Below, piece by piece: positions 5,575 through 12,424 of a stretch of DNA of 14,088 bases. Each line of letters opens with the position of its first letter. The stretch's first letter is position 1. The notes under the pieces are model-generated. The model worked only from the letters and a program-made list of their open reading frames with translations, did not search any database and was not told the DNA's origin. Source of the DNA: JAHWJR01 sp035942035. Lineage in GTDB: Bacteria; Actinomycetota; Acidimicrobiia; Acidimicrobiales; CADCSY01. The position numbers and the translations under genes are program-made. The stretch spans positions 1 through 14,088 of the forward strand of contig DASZDK010000056.1 in assembly GCA_035942035.1 (NCBI GenBank), written 5' to 3'.

Positions 5575-7254
5575 ATGGGGCAGGACATGAAGCCGCGCAG
5601 CCACGAGGTCACCGACGGTCCCCAGCGGGCGCCGGCACGGGCCATGCTGCGAGCGGTCGGCATGACCGACGACGATTGGGGCAAGCCGCAGGTCGGGGTG
5701 TGCTCGTCGTGGAACGAGCTGACGCCGTGCAACCTCCCCCTCGACCGTCTGGCCAAGCGGGCGAAGCTCGGTGTGCGGGCCGCCGGCGGGTTCCCGCTGG
5801 AGTTCACCACCATCGCCATCTCCGATGGCATCTCCATGGGCCACGAGGGCATGCGAGCCTCGCTGGTGAGCCGGGAGGTCATCGCCGACTCGGTGGAGAC
5901 CGTGATGCACGCCGAGCGCCTCGACGCCTTGGTCACCTTCGCCGGCTGCGACAAGAGCCTTCCCGGCATGCTCATGGCTGCCGCCCGGCTCAACCTGCCC
6001 TCCGTCTTCGTCTACGGCGGGTCGATCCTGCCCGGCCGGCGCAACGGCGAGGCGCTCGACATCGTCAGCGTGTTCGAGGCCGTGGGGGCCTGCGCCGCCG
6101 GCGCCATCACCGAGGACGAGCTCGGCGACATCGAGCGGCGGGCCTGTCCCAGTGAGGGCAGCTGCGCCGGCATGTTCACCGCCAACACCATGGCGGCCGT
6201 CGCTGAGGCCCTGGGCATGTCGCTGCCCGGCAGCGCCACCCCGCCGGCCCCCGACGCCCGCCGCGACGAGGTGGCCGAGGCCAGCGGGCGGGCGGTGGTG
6301 GGCCTCATCGAGGCGGGCATCCGGCCCCGGCAGATCATGACCAAGGAGGCGTTCGAGAACGCCATCGCCGTGGTCATGGCCCTCGGCGGCTCCACCAACG
6401 CGGTCCTGCACCTCCTCGCCATCGCCAACGAGGCCCGGGTCGAGCTGGAGCTCGACGACTTCAACCGGGTGGCTCGGCGCGTGCCCCACATCGCCGACAC
6501 CAAGCCCCACGGGCGCTACCACATGGTCGACCTCGACCGCGTCGGCGGGGTGCCCGTCGTGCTCGCCGAGCTGCTCGACGCCGGCCTCATCCACGGTGAC
6601 TGCCTCACCGTCACCGGCCGCACCATGGCCGAGAACCTGGCCCACCTCGAGCCTCCCCGTCCCGACGGCAGCGTGGTCCATCCCCTGTCCGATCCCATCC
6701 ATCCGATGGGTGGGATCGCCGTGCTGACCGGGTCGCTCGCGCCCAACGGTGCGGTGGTGAAGGTGGCAGGGATCGACTTCACCCGTTTCGAGGGGCCGGC
6801 GCGCGTCTTCGACGGCGAGGACGGGGCCATGGAGGCCATCGTCGCCGGGCGCATCCGCTCCGGCGACGTGGTGGTGATCCGCTACGAGGGGCCGAAGGGC
6901 GGCCCCGGCATGCGCGAGATGCTGGCCGTCACCGGGGCCATGAAGGGTGCTGGGCGCGGTGGCGACACCGCCTTGGTCACCGACGGTCGCTTCTCCGGCG
7001 GCACCCATGGGTTCTGCATCGGCCATGTTGCCCCCGAGGCGGTCGACGGCGGCCCCATCGCCTTCCTTCGTGACGGCGACCGCATCGCCATCGACGTCGA
7101 GGCCCACACCATCGACCTGGCCGTCGACCACGCCGAGCTCGAGCGGCGCCGGGCCGACTGGAAGGTGCCGCCGCCCCGGTACACCACAGGGGTCCTGGCC
7201 AAGTACGCCCGCCTGGCGTCCGGCGCGGAGCGCGGCGCCATCACCACCGCCTAG
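5575..7254 (+). CDS. ilvD: Dihydroxy-acid dehydratase
   Basis: A 559-residue IlvD/Edd-family enzyme that dehydrates 2,3-dihydroxy-isovalerate and its methylvalerate analogue to the keto acids of valine, leucine and isoleucine synthesis. The Fe-S ligand cysteines are in NELTPCN (C52), FAGCDKS (C125) and SEGSCAGMFTANTM (C197). Lys127 is the residue expected to carry the Mg-binding carbamate, and GRFSGGTHGFCIGHVAPEA holds the catalytic serine loop. Length is normal. ATG 5575 is preferred because of a possible -10 seven bases upstream; ATG 5587 (KPRSHEVTDG) has GGGGCAGG just before it and is a good alternative, and 5527 extends beyond the family start. IlvD needs an intact cluster and so may depend on the Suf system represented at 12425. 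It probably opens the operon that runs to 10116. Confidence 0.97.
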   Translation: MGQDMKPRSHEVTDGPQRAPARAMLRAVGMTDDDWGKPQVGVCSSWNELTPCNLPLDRLAKRAKLGVRAAGGFPLEFTTIAISDGISMGHEGMRASLVSREVIADSVETVMHAERLDALVTFAGCDKSLPGMLMAAARLNLPSVFVYGGSILPGRRNGEALDIVSVFEAVGACAAGAITEDELGDIERRACPSEGSCAGMFTANTMAAVAEALGMSLPGSATPPAPDARRDEVAEASGRAVVGLIEAGIRPRQIMTKEAFENAIAVVMALGGSTNAVLHLLAIANEARVELELDDFNRVARRVPHIADTKPHGRYHMVDLDRVGGVPVVLAELLDAGLIHGDCLTVTGRTMAENLAHLEPPRPDGSVVHPLSDPIHPMGGIAVLTGSLAPNGAVVKVAGIDFTRFEGPARVFDGEDGAMEAIVAGRIRSGDVVVIRYEGPKGGPGMREMLAVTGAMKGAGRGGDTALVTDGRFSGGTHGFCIGHVAPEAVDGGPIAFLRDGDRIAIDVEAHTIDLAVDHAELERRRADWKVPPPRYTTGVLAKYARLASGAERGAITTA

Positions 7255-7266
7255 CCGGCGCCCACA

Positions 7267-8013
7267 GTGTCCGCCCGGCGGCGAGCGGTTGTCGCCGTCG
7301 TTGCCGTGCCCGTCGTGCTCTTGGTCGTGCTCGCCGTCGAGATCGAGTTGGCCCGGAGGGCACCCACCCTCGAGGATCGGCCGCTCCAGCTCGGCGGTCG
7401 AGTGGGCCCGGCGGGCCCCGGTCCGGTCCTGCGGGTGGTCTGGCTCGGTGACTCCACCGCCGCCGGTGTCGGCGCGTCGGGTCGCTCCAGTGCCCTCCCG
7501 GTGCAGGTTGCCCAGGCGTTGGAGCCGCCGGTGCAGCTGGTCGTGCTGGCAACCAGCGGGGCCCGCATCGCCGATGTGGTCGACGACCAGCTCCCTGCGC
7601 TCACCGGTCTCGACCCCGAGGTGGTGTTCGTCTCCGTCGGGGCCAACGACACCGTGCACTTCACCGGCCGGCGGAGCTTCGAGCGGCGTTACCGCACGCT
7701 GGTCGAGGCCCTGCCCGACGACGCCCGGGTGGTGCTGCTCGGGGTGCCCGACATGGGCTCGATCCCTCGCCTGGCCCAGCCGCTGCGGGCGGTGGCCGGA
7801 TGGCGGGGACGGCAGCTCGACCGCGTGGTGCGAGAGGTGGCGGCGGCGACCGGAGCCTCGTACGTCGACATCGCCGGGGCGACGGGACCGGCCTTCCGCG
7901 CCGACCCCGACCGCTTCTACGCCGGCGACGACTATCACCCGTCGGACGAGGGGTACCGCCTCTGGGCCGAGGCGGTTCTCGAGGTGGTGGGTTCGGCCAT
8001 GCTGGTCGGGTGA
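7267..8013 (+). CDS. SGNH/GDSL-type hydrolase with N-terminal membrane anchor
   Basis: A 248-residue esterase-like protein. Residues 7-24 (AVVAVVAVPVVLLVVLAV) form one hydrophobic segment after a basic start (SARRR), so the enzyme is probably anchored or exported and acts outside the membrane. The SGNH blocks are visible: block I GDST with the nucleophile Ser63, a block II Gly in ATSGARI, block III GAND, and block V DDYH with Asp221 and His224. Such enzymes cleave acyl esters of lipids or deacylate polysaccharides; the substrate is unknown. The start is GTG 7267, 12 nt after the ilvD stop, with no strong Shine-Dalgarno. The stop overlaps the next gene's GTG by four bases. Confidence 0.88.
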   Translation: MSARRRAVVAVVAVPVVLLVVLAVEIELARRAPTLEDRPLQLGGRVGPAGPGPVLRVVWLGDSTAAGVGASGRSSALPVQVAQALEPPVQLVVLATSGARIADVVDDQLPALTGLDPEVVFVSVGANDTVHFTGRRSFERRYRTLVEALPDDARVVLLGVPDMGSIPRLAQPLRAVAGWRGRQLDRVVREVAAATGASYVDIAGATGPAFRADPDRFYAGDDYHPSDEGYRLWAEAVLEVVGSAMLVG

Positions 8014-8759
8014 ACGTCCACGACATCGCCGCCCGGACCTACGGGGCCTCGAGCGACGCCTACGAGCGGGGCCGCCCCTCCTACCCGCCCGACGCGGTGG
8101 CCTGCGTGGTGGACGCGCTGTCGATCGGCGCCTCGTCGGTCGTGGTCGACCTGGCGGCCGGAACGGGAAAGCTCACCCGGCTCCTCGTGCCCACCGGGGC
8201 CCGAGTGGTGGCGGTGGAGCCCGTCGAAGCCATGCGAGCCACGCTGGTGGCGACCGTGCCGGACATCGACGTGGTGGCAGGGGCGGCGGAGGCCCTGCCC
8301 TTTGCCGCCGGCTCGCTCGACGCCCTGCTCGTGGCCCAGGCGTTCCACTGGTTCTCGGTGCGGCCGGCGCTGGTCGAGGCCGCCCGAGTGGTCCGCCATG
8401 GGGGAGGGCTGGCGCTGCTGTGGAACCAGCGAGACGAGTCGGTGCCGTGGGTCGCTGAGCTGTCCCGCCTGATGCGCTGGCGCGACCGGCCGGTGCCGTC
8501 GTACGAGGACGTCGATTGGGCCGCGGTGGTGGGGGAGGTGGGCGCCTTCTCGCCGCTGGAGCAGCGAGCGTTCGCCAACGAGCACGAGATCGACGCCGAC
8601 GCCCTGGTCGATCGGGTGCTCTCCACCAGCCACATCGGCGTCCTCGCGTCCGAAGAGCAGGCGGCCCTGGCCGATCGAGTCCGCCAGCTGGTCGCCGGTT
8701 TCCCCGAGCGCTTTCCCTTCCCCCATCGGACCGAAGTCTTCTGGTGCCACCGCCGATGA
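8010..8759 (+). CDS. Class I SAM-dependent methyltransferase
   Basis: A 249-residue methyltransferase of the Methyltransf_11 type. VVVDLAAGTGKLTRLL is motif I, VVAVEPVEAMR is the post-I acidic strand, AGAAEALPFAAGSLDALLV is motif II, and AQAFHWFSV is a hallmark of the branch often annotated as a generic or trans-aconitate-like methyltransferase. The N-terminal ARTYGASSDAYERGRPSYPP also fits. The substrate cannot be told. GTG 8010 overlaps the SGNH stop as GTGA, and the stop TGA overlaps the mutY ATG (ATGA), so it is translationally coupled on both sides. The upstream open frame from 7800 is a shadow of the hydrolase gene. Confidence 0.9.
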   Translation: MNVHDIAARTYGASSDAYERGRPSYPPDAVACVVDALSIGASSVVVDLAAGTGKLTRLLVPTGARVVAVEPVEAMRATLVATVPDIDVVAGAAEALPFAAGSLDALLVAQAFHWFSVRPALVEAARVVRHGGGLALLWNQRDESVPWVAELSRLMRWRDRPVPSYEDVDWAAVVGEVGAFSPLEQRAFANEHEIDADALVDRVLSTSHIGVLASEEQAALADRVRQLVAGFPERFPFPHRTEVFWCHRR

Positions 8760-9634
8760 GAAGGGCCCCGACGTTCCAGGCCGCCCTGTTGCAGTGGAAC
8801 GACGGGGCCAGGCGCGACCTGCCGTGGCGGCGGACCCGGGACCCGTGGGCGGTGTTGGTCAGCGAGGTCATGCTCCAGCAGACGCAGGTGGCCCGGGTGG
8901 CGCCGGCCTACGCCGCCTTCCTGTCCCGCTTCCCGACGCCGGCGGCCTGTGCCGCAGCCCCTGCCGGTGACGTGGTCCGTGCCTGGGCCGGCCTCGGCTA
9001 CAACCGCCGAGCCCTGTCCCTGCACCGGGCGGCGGAGGCGATCGTCGACCGCTTCGGCGGCTCCCTGCCGGCTGGCCTGGACGAGCTGGTCAGCCTGCCC
9101 GGCGTGGGGCCCTACACCGCCCGGGCCGTCCAGGCGTTCGCCTCGGAGGCCGACGTCGGCGTGGTCGACACCAACGCCGCCCGGGTCCTCGCCCGGGCGG
9201 TGGCCGGCCGGCGGCTGGCGTCGGCGGAAGCCCAGTCGCTTGCCGACTCCCTGGTCCCCAAGGGTCGGGGATGGGCCTGGAACCAGGCCGTGCTCGACCT
9301 CGGCGCCACGGTGTGCCGGCGCCACTCGCCCCGCTGCGACTGTTGCCCCCTGGCGGCGGCTCAGGAGTGCGCGTGGGCGGCCGACGACCATGCCCACCCC
9401 GATCCGGCCGACGGCTCCGCCGGCGTGGGACGGGGCCAGGCTGCCTTCACTGGGTCCGACCGCCAGGGCCGGGGACGATTGGTCGATGCTCTGCGAGTCG
9501 CCCCCGTGGCGATGGGAGCGCTGGCTTCTGCCTGCGGCTGGCCCGATGACCCCGCCCGGGCCGCCCAGGTGGCCGACGGCCTGGTGCGCGACGGCCTGGC
9601 CGTGGTCGAGGACGACGGGCTCCGTCTGCCGTGA
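8756..9634 (+). CDS. mutY: A/G-specific adenine DNA glycosylase
   Basis: This 292-residue protein removes adenine mispaired with 8-oxoguanine in base excision repair. Catalytic Glu37 is in SEVMLQQTQ, GLGYNRRAL (79-87) is typical, the helix-hairpin-helix is LPGVGPYTAR (114-123), and catalytic Asp138 is in VVDTNAAR. A [4Fe-4S] loop follows: C-x6-C-x2-C-x7-C in VCRRHSPRCDCC and PLAAAQEC. The last spacing is seven rather than the usual five. After the cluster only about 85 residues remain, so the long NUDIX-like domain of E. coli MutY is reduced to a short winged-helix-like tail, as in other actinobacteria. ATG 8756 overlaps the preceding stop as ATGA. The stop overlaps the next GTG by four bases. 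Confidence 0.95.
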   Translation: MRRAPTFQAALLQWNDGARRDLPWRRTRDPWAVLVSEVMLQQTQVARVAPAYAAFLSRFPTPAACAAAPAGDVVRAWAGLGYNRRALSLHRAAEAIVDRFGGSLPAGLDELVSLPGVGPYTARAVQAFASEADVGVVDTNAARVLARAVAGRRLASAEAQSLADSLVPKGRGWAWNQAVLDLGATVCRRHSPRCDCCPLAAAQECAWAADDHAHPDPADGSAGVGRGQAAFTGSDRQGRGRLVDALRVAPVAMGALASACGWPDDPARAAQVADGLVRDGLAVVEDDGLRLP

Positions 9635-10116
9635 GCTCGCCCGGTATCGGAGAGGCGCTCCTGCGCCAGGTGCTCGGGCGGTTCCCCACCGGCGTCGTGG
9701 TGGTCACCGCTTCCGACGGCGTCGTCCCCTACGGGCTGTCGGTGAACTCCTTCACCTCGGTGTCCCTCGATCCTCCCCTGATCGCCTTCTGTGCCGACCG
9801 GCGGTCGGGGAGCTGGGCGGCCATCCGCCGTTCCGGCGCCTTCTGCGTGAACGTCCTGGCCGAGGACCAGGAGGCGGTGTCACGGGTGTTCGCCACCAGG
9901 GGGGCGGAGAAGTTCGGCGGCGTGGGTTGGTCGCCGGCGCCCTCGGGCTCCCCCCTCCTCGACGGTGTGCTGGCGTGGATGGACTGCCGGATCGAAACGG
10001 TGCACGACGGCGGCGACCACGAGATCTGCGTGGGCCGGGTGGACCAGCTCGGGGTCGAACGTGACGAGGGCCCGCTGGTGTTCTACCGGGGCGGCTACGG
10101 GCGCTTCGAGCCCTGA
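9631..10116 (+). CDS. Flavin reductase family protein (FMN-binding split barrel)
   Basis: A 161-residue flavin reductase-like domain. FPTGVVVVTA, YGLSVNSFTSVSLDPPLIAF and SGAFCVNVLAEDQE are the conserved flavin-binding segments of this family, and EICVGRVDQL with PLVFYRGGYGRF closes the barrel. Members supply reduced FMN or FAD to two-component monooxygenases or act as stand-alone reductases; no partner monooxygenase lies within the window. The start is GTG 9631, whose codon overlaps the mutY stop (GTGA). It is the last gene of the ilvD operon. Its final 22 bases overlap, tail to tail, the small minus-strand membrane ORF ending at 10095. Confidence 0.92.
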   Translation: MSSPGIGEALLRQVLGRFPTGVVVVTASDGVVPYGLSVNSFTSVSLDPPLIAFCADRRSGSWAAIRRSGAFCVNVLAEDQEAVSRVFATRGAEKFGGVGWSPAPSGSPLLDGVLAWMDCRIETVHDGGDHEICVGRVDQLGVERDEGPLVFYRGGYGRFEP

Positions 10117-10229
10117 GCGGCGACCCGCCGGCGTGCTCGCCACGACCGGTACAGGCGGCGGAGAAGGCCGAAGAGGAACAGCAGGCCGAGGACGACCCAG
10201 ATCCGCCAGTTGACCGCCAGGAACACCAT
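10095..10229 (-). CDS. Small single-helix membrane protein (44 aa), hypothetical
   Basis: I do not recognise this protein. It begins MVFLAVNWRIWVVLGLLFLF, so one hydrophobic helix covers about residues 2-23. A strongly basic tail follows, with Arg or Lys at ten or more positions (RRLYRSW, RARRR, SKRP). The positive-inside rule puts the tail in the cytoplasm. ATG 10229 lies 13 nt after the stop of the oligopeptidase gene on the same strand, so co-transcription is likely; there is no clear Shine-Dalgarno. The 22-base overlap with the 3' end of the flavin reductase is convergent. A helix plus basic tail is a common form for small bacterial membrane proteins, but an ORF this short could arise by chance. 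Confidence 0.45.
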   Translation of the reverse strand: MVFLAVNWRIWVVLGLLFLFGLLRRLYRSWRARRRVAAQGSKRP

Positions 10230-10242
10230 GGGTGGCCGGAGC

Positions 10243-12375
10243 CTACGGTGACGGGGCGGGTTCTCCTCCGGCCGCTGCCGGCTCCTCCACGCCCAGGGTC
10301 TGGAGGAGGAAGGCGTAGACGAACGCCTCGTCCCTCCAGGCGTCGTACCGCCCGGACGGGCCCATGTGGCCGGCGCCCATCTCGGTCTTCAGTAGCAGGG
10401 GGTTGGCGTCGGTCTTGGTGGCCCGCAGTCTGGCCACCCACTTGGCCGGCTCCCAGTACGACACCCGCGGGTCGTTGAGCCCGGCGGTGACCAGCATCGG
10501 CGGGTAGTCCTTGGCCTCCACGTTCTCGTAGGGGGAGTAGGACCGCATGTAGCGGTACACCTCGGCCGTCTCCACCGGGTTGCCCCACTCCTCCCACTCG
10601 AGGACAGTGAGGGGCAGGGTCGGGTCGAGGATGGTGTTGAGGGCGTCGACGAAGGGCACCTCGGCCACCACGGCGCCGAACAGCTCGGGCGCCATGTTCA
10701 CCACCGCCCCCATCAGCAGGCCGCCGGCGCTCCCCCCCCGGATGGCCAGCCGGCTGGGAGAGGTCCACCCCTCGTCGACGAGGTGGCGGCCGCAGGCGAT
10801 GAAGTCGCTGAACGTGGTGCGCTTGTGCAAGAGCTTTCCCTGCAGGTACCACCGCCGGCCCATCTCGCCGCCGCCCCGGATGTGGGCGATGGCGAAGATG
10901 AACCCCCGGTCGAGCAGGCTGAGACGGGCCGACGAGAAGCCGGGGTCCATGCTCGCCTCGTAGGACCCGTAGCCGTACAGCAGGGCCGGCGCCGTCCCGT
11001 CCCGGTGGAACCCCCGCTTGTACACCAGGGAGATGGGGATCTCGGCGCCGTCGTCGGCGGTGGCCCACACCCGCTCGGTGTCGTAGTCGGCCGGGTCGTA
11101 GCCGCCCAGCACAGGCTGGCGCTTGCGCAGGCGGCGCCGGCGCGTGGTCATGTCGTAGTCGAACACCGACGACGGCGTGACCATCGAGGTGTAGCCGTAA
11201 CGCAGGACGGTGGTGTCGAACTCCGGGTTGGCGCCCCCGGTGGCGGTGGAGACGGCCTCGGGTTGCTCGATGACGTGCTCCTCGCCGGCGTCGCCCATGG
11301 GCCGGACCCTGATCCGGCGCAGGCCCTGCACCCGCTCGAAGAGCACCAGGTGCTGAGCGAAGACGTCGATGCCGCTCAACTTGACGTCCGGACGGTGGCC
11401 CACCACGTCGACCCAGTGGTCCCGGCCCGGGCTGTCGTCGGGCGCCTCCACCAGCTTGAAGTTCTCCGCCCCGTCGGCGTTGGTCACCAGGAAGAAACGG
11501 TCGCGCCAGTGCTCGAGGCTGTACTCGACGTCTTGGCAGCGGGGTTCGACCACCCTGAACTTCCCCGTGGGGTCGTCGGCGTCGAGGATCCACGCCTCGC
11601 TGGTGACCTTGCTCGCCAGCCCGAGGACCAGGAAGCGCTCGTCCTTGGTCGTGCCCACCCCCAGGTAGAAGCGCTCGTCGTGCTCGGTGTAGACGAGGAC
11701 GTCGTCGCCGGCGGGTGTGCCCAACCGGTGCCGCCACAGCTGGTAGGGGCGCATGGCGGCGTCGGGCCGGACGTAGAAGAACGTGGCGTTGTCGGCTCCC
11801 CATGCCGTGCCGTAGTAGGTGCCGGGGATCTCGTCGGCCAGGGCGTCGCCGGTGACCAGGTCGCGGAAGCGCATGGTGTACACCTCGTCGCCACTGGTGT
11901 CGCTCGACCAGGCCAGCAGGCGAGCGTCGGGCGTGGTGGCGAAGGCTCCCACCGCGAAGTACTCGGCATCACCCGCTTCGGCGTTCTGGTCGAGCATGAC
12001 CTGCTCGACGGCCTCGGCGGACGGTTCGTCCTCGCCCGGCCGAGCCGGCTTGCGGCAGTGGATGGCGTACTGCTTGCCCTCCTCGGTGCGGGAGTAGTAC
12101 CACCAGGCTCCCTTGCGCACCGGTACCGAGAGGTCGGTCTCCTGGATCCGCCCCTTGATCTCCTCGAACAGGCGTTCCTGGAGGCCCTTGGTGGGTGCCA
12201 TGACGGCCTCGGTCCAGGCGTTCTCCGCCTCCAAGTAGGCGATGGTGTCCGGATCGTCCCGATTTCGGAGCCAGGCGTACTCGTCGACGACGGTCTCGCC
12301 GTGGCGCTCCCGAGGAATCTCAGTCCGTTTGGCCACCGGGGGATGATCCTGGGCGGGTGAATTGTTACTATGCAC
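10243..12375 (-). CDS. ptrB: Oligopeptidase B (prolyl oligopeptidase family, S9A)
   Basis: A serine peptidase of 710 residues that would cut short peptides after basic residues in the cytoplasm. An N-terminal seven-bladed propeller domain (about residues 60-430) opens with VVDEYAWLRNRDDP and QETDLSVPVRKGAWWYYSR, typical of the family. The C-terminal hydrolase domain holds RGGSAGG with Ser549, LNDPRVSYWEPAKW with Asp635 and GAGHMGPSGRYD with His670. Length matches PtrB (about 690) better than prolyl endopeptidase. GTG 12375 was chosen because GGAG (12389-12386) lies ten bases upstream and PPVAKR is conserved; GTG 12336 is the main alternative, and 12435 would overlap sufB. The gene is divergent from sufB with only 49 nt between them. 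A poly-C run of eight at 10732-10739 sits beside the catalytic serine codon. Confidence 0.95.
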   Translation of the reverse strand: MHSNNSPAQDHPPVAKRTEIPRERHGETVVDEYAWLRNRDDPDTIAYLEAENAWTEAVMAPTKGLQERLFEEIKGRIQETDLSVPVRKGAWWYYSRTEEGKQYAIHCRKPARPGEDEPSAEAVEQVMLDQNAEAGDAEYFAVGAFATTPDARLLAWSSDTSGDEVYTMRFRDLVTGDALADEIPGTYYGTAWGADNATFFYVRPDAAMRPYQLWRHRLGTPAGDDVLVYTEHDERFYLGVGTTKDERFLVLGLASKVTSEAWILDADDPTGKFRVVEPRCQDVEYSLEHWRDRFFLVTNADGAENFKLVEAPDDSPGRDHWVDVVGHRPDVKLSGIDVFAQHLVLFERVQGLRRIRVRPMGDAGEEHVIEQPEAVSTATGGANPEFDTTVLRYGYTSMVTPSSVFDYDMTTRRRRLRKRQPVLGGYDPADYDTERVWATADDGAEIPISLVYKRGFHRDGTAPALLYGYGSYEASMDPGFSSARLSLLDRGFIFAIAHIRGGGEMGRRWYLQGKLLHKRTTFSDFIACGRHLVDEGWTSPSRLAIRGGSAGGLLMGAVVNMAPELFGAVVAEVPFVDALNTILDPTLPLTVLEWEEWGNPVETAEVYRYMRSYSPYENVEAKDYPPMLVTAGLNDPRVSYWEPAKWVARLRATKTDANPLLLKTEMGAGHMGPSGRYDAWRDEAFVYAFLLQTLGVEEPAAAGGEPAPSP
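12366..12371 (+). promoter_or_regulatory. Candidate -10 element of sufB
   Basis: TGTTACTATG contains TACTAT, a close match to TANNNT, with TG two bases upstream as an extended -10. A start near 12378 would give a leader of about 47 nt. It lies within the first codons of ptrB on the other strand, so the two transcripts would overlap. The -35 region is weak and no known Fe-S regulator site is recognised. Confidence 0.4.
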
Positions 12376-12424
12376 GTAGGGGAAACTCCAAGGGACCCAC
12401 CACTCTCGAGGCGAAGGACAAGCG

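Noticed and set aside
5134..7938. 934-codon open frame on the minus strand opposite ilvD and the hydrolase
   Set aside because: Low-complexity His/Gly/Asp-rich translation with no recognisable domain. It is the antisense shadow of the strongly GC-biased third positions of ilvD, whose own frame has full-length homology.
9752..11803. 683-codon minus-strand frame across the flavin reductase and oligopeptidase genes
   Set aside because: Arg/Gly-rich shadow in another frame of the oligopeptidase, whose own frame contains an intact catalytic triad.
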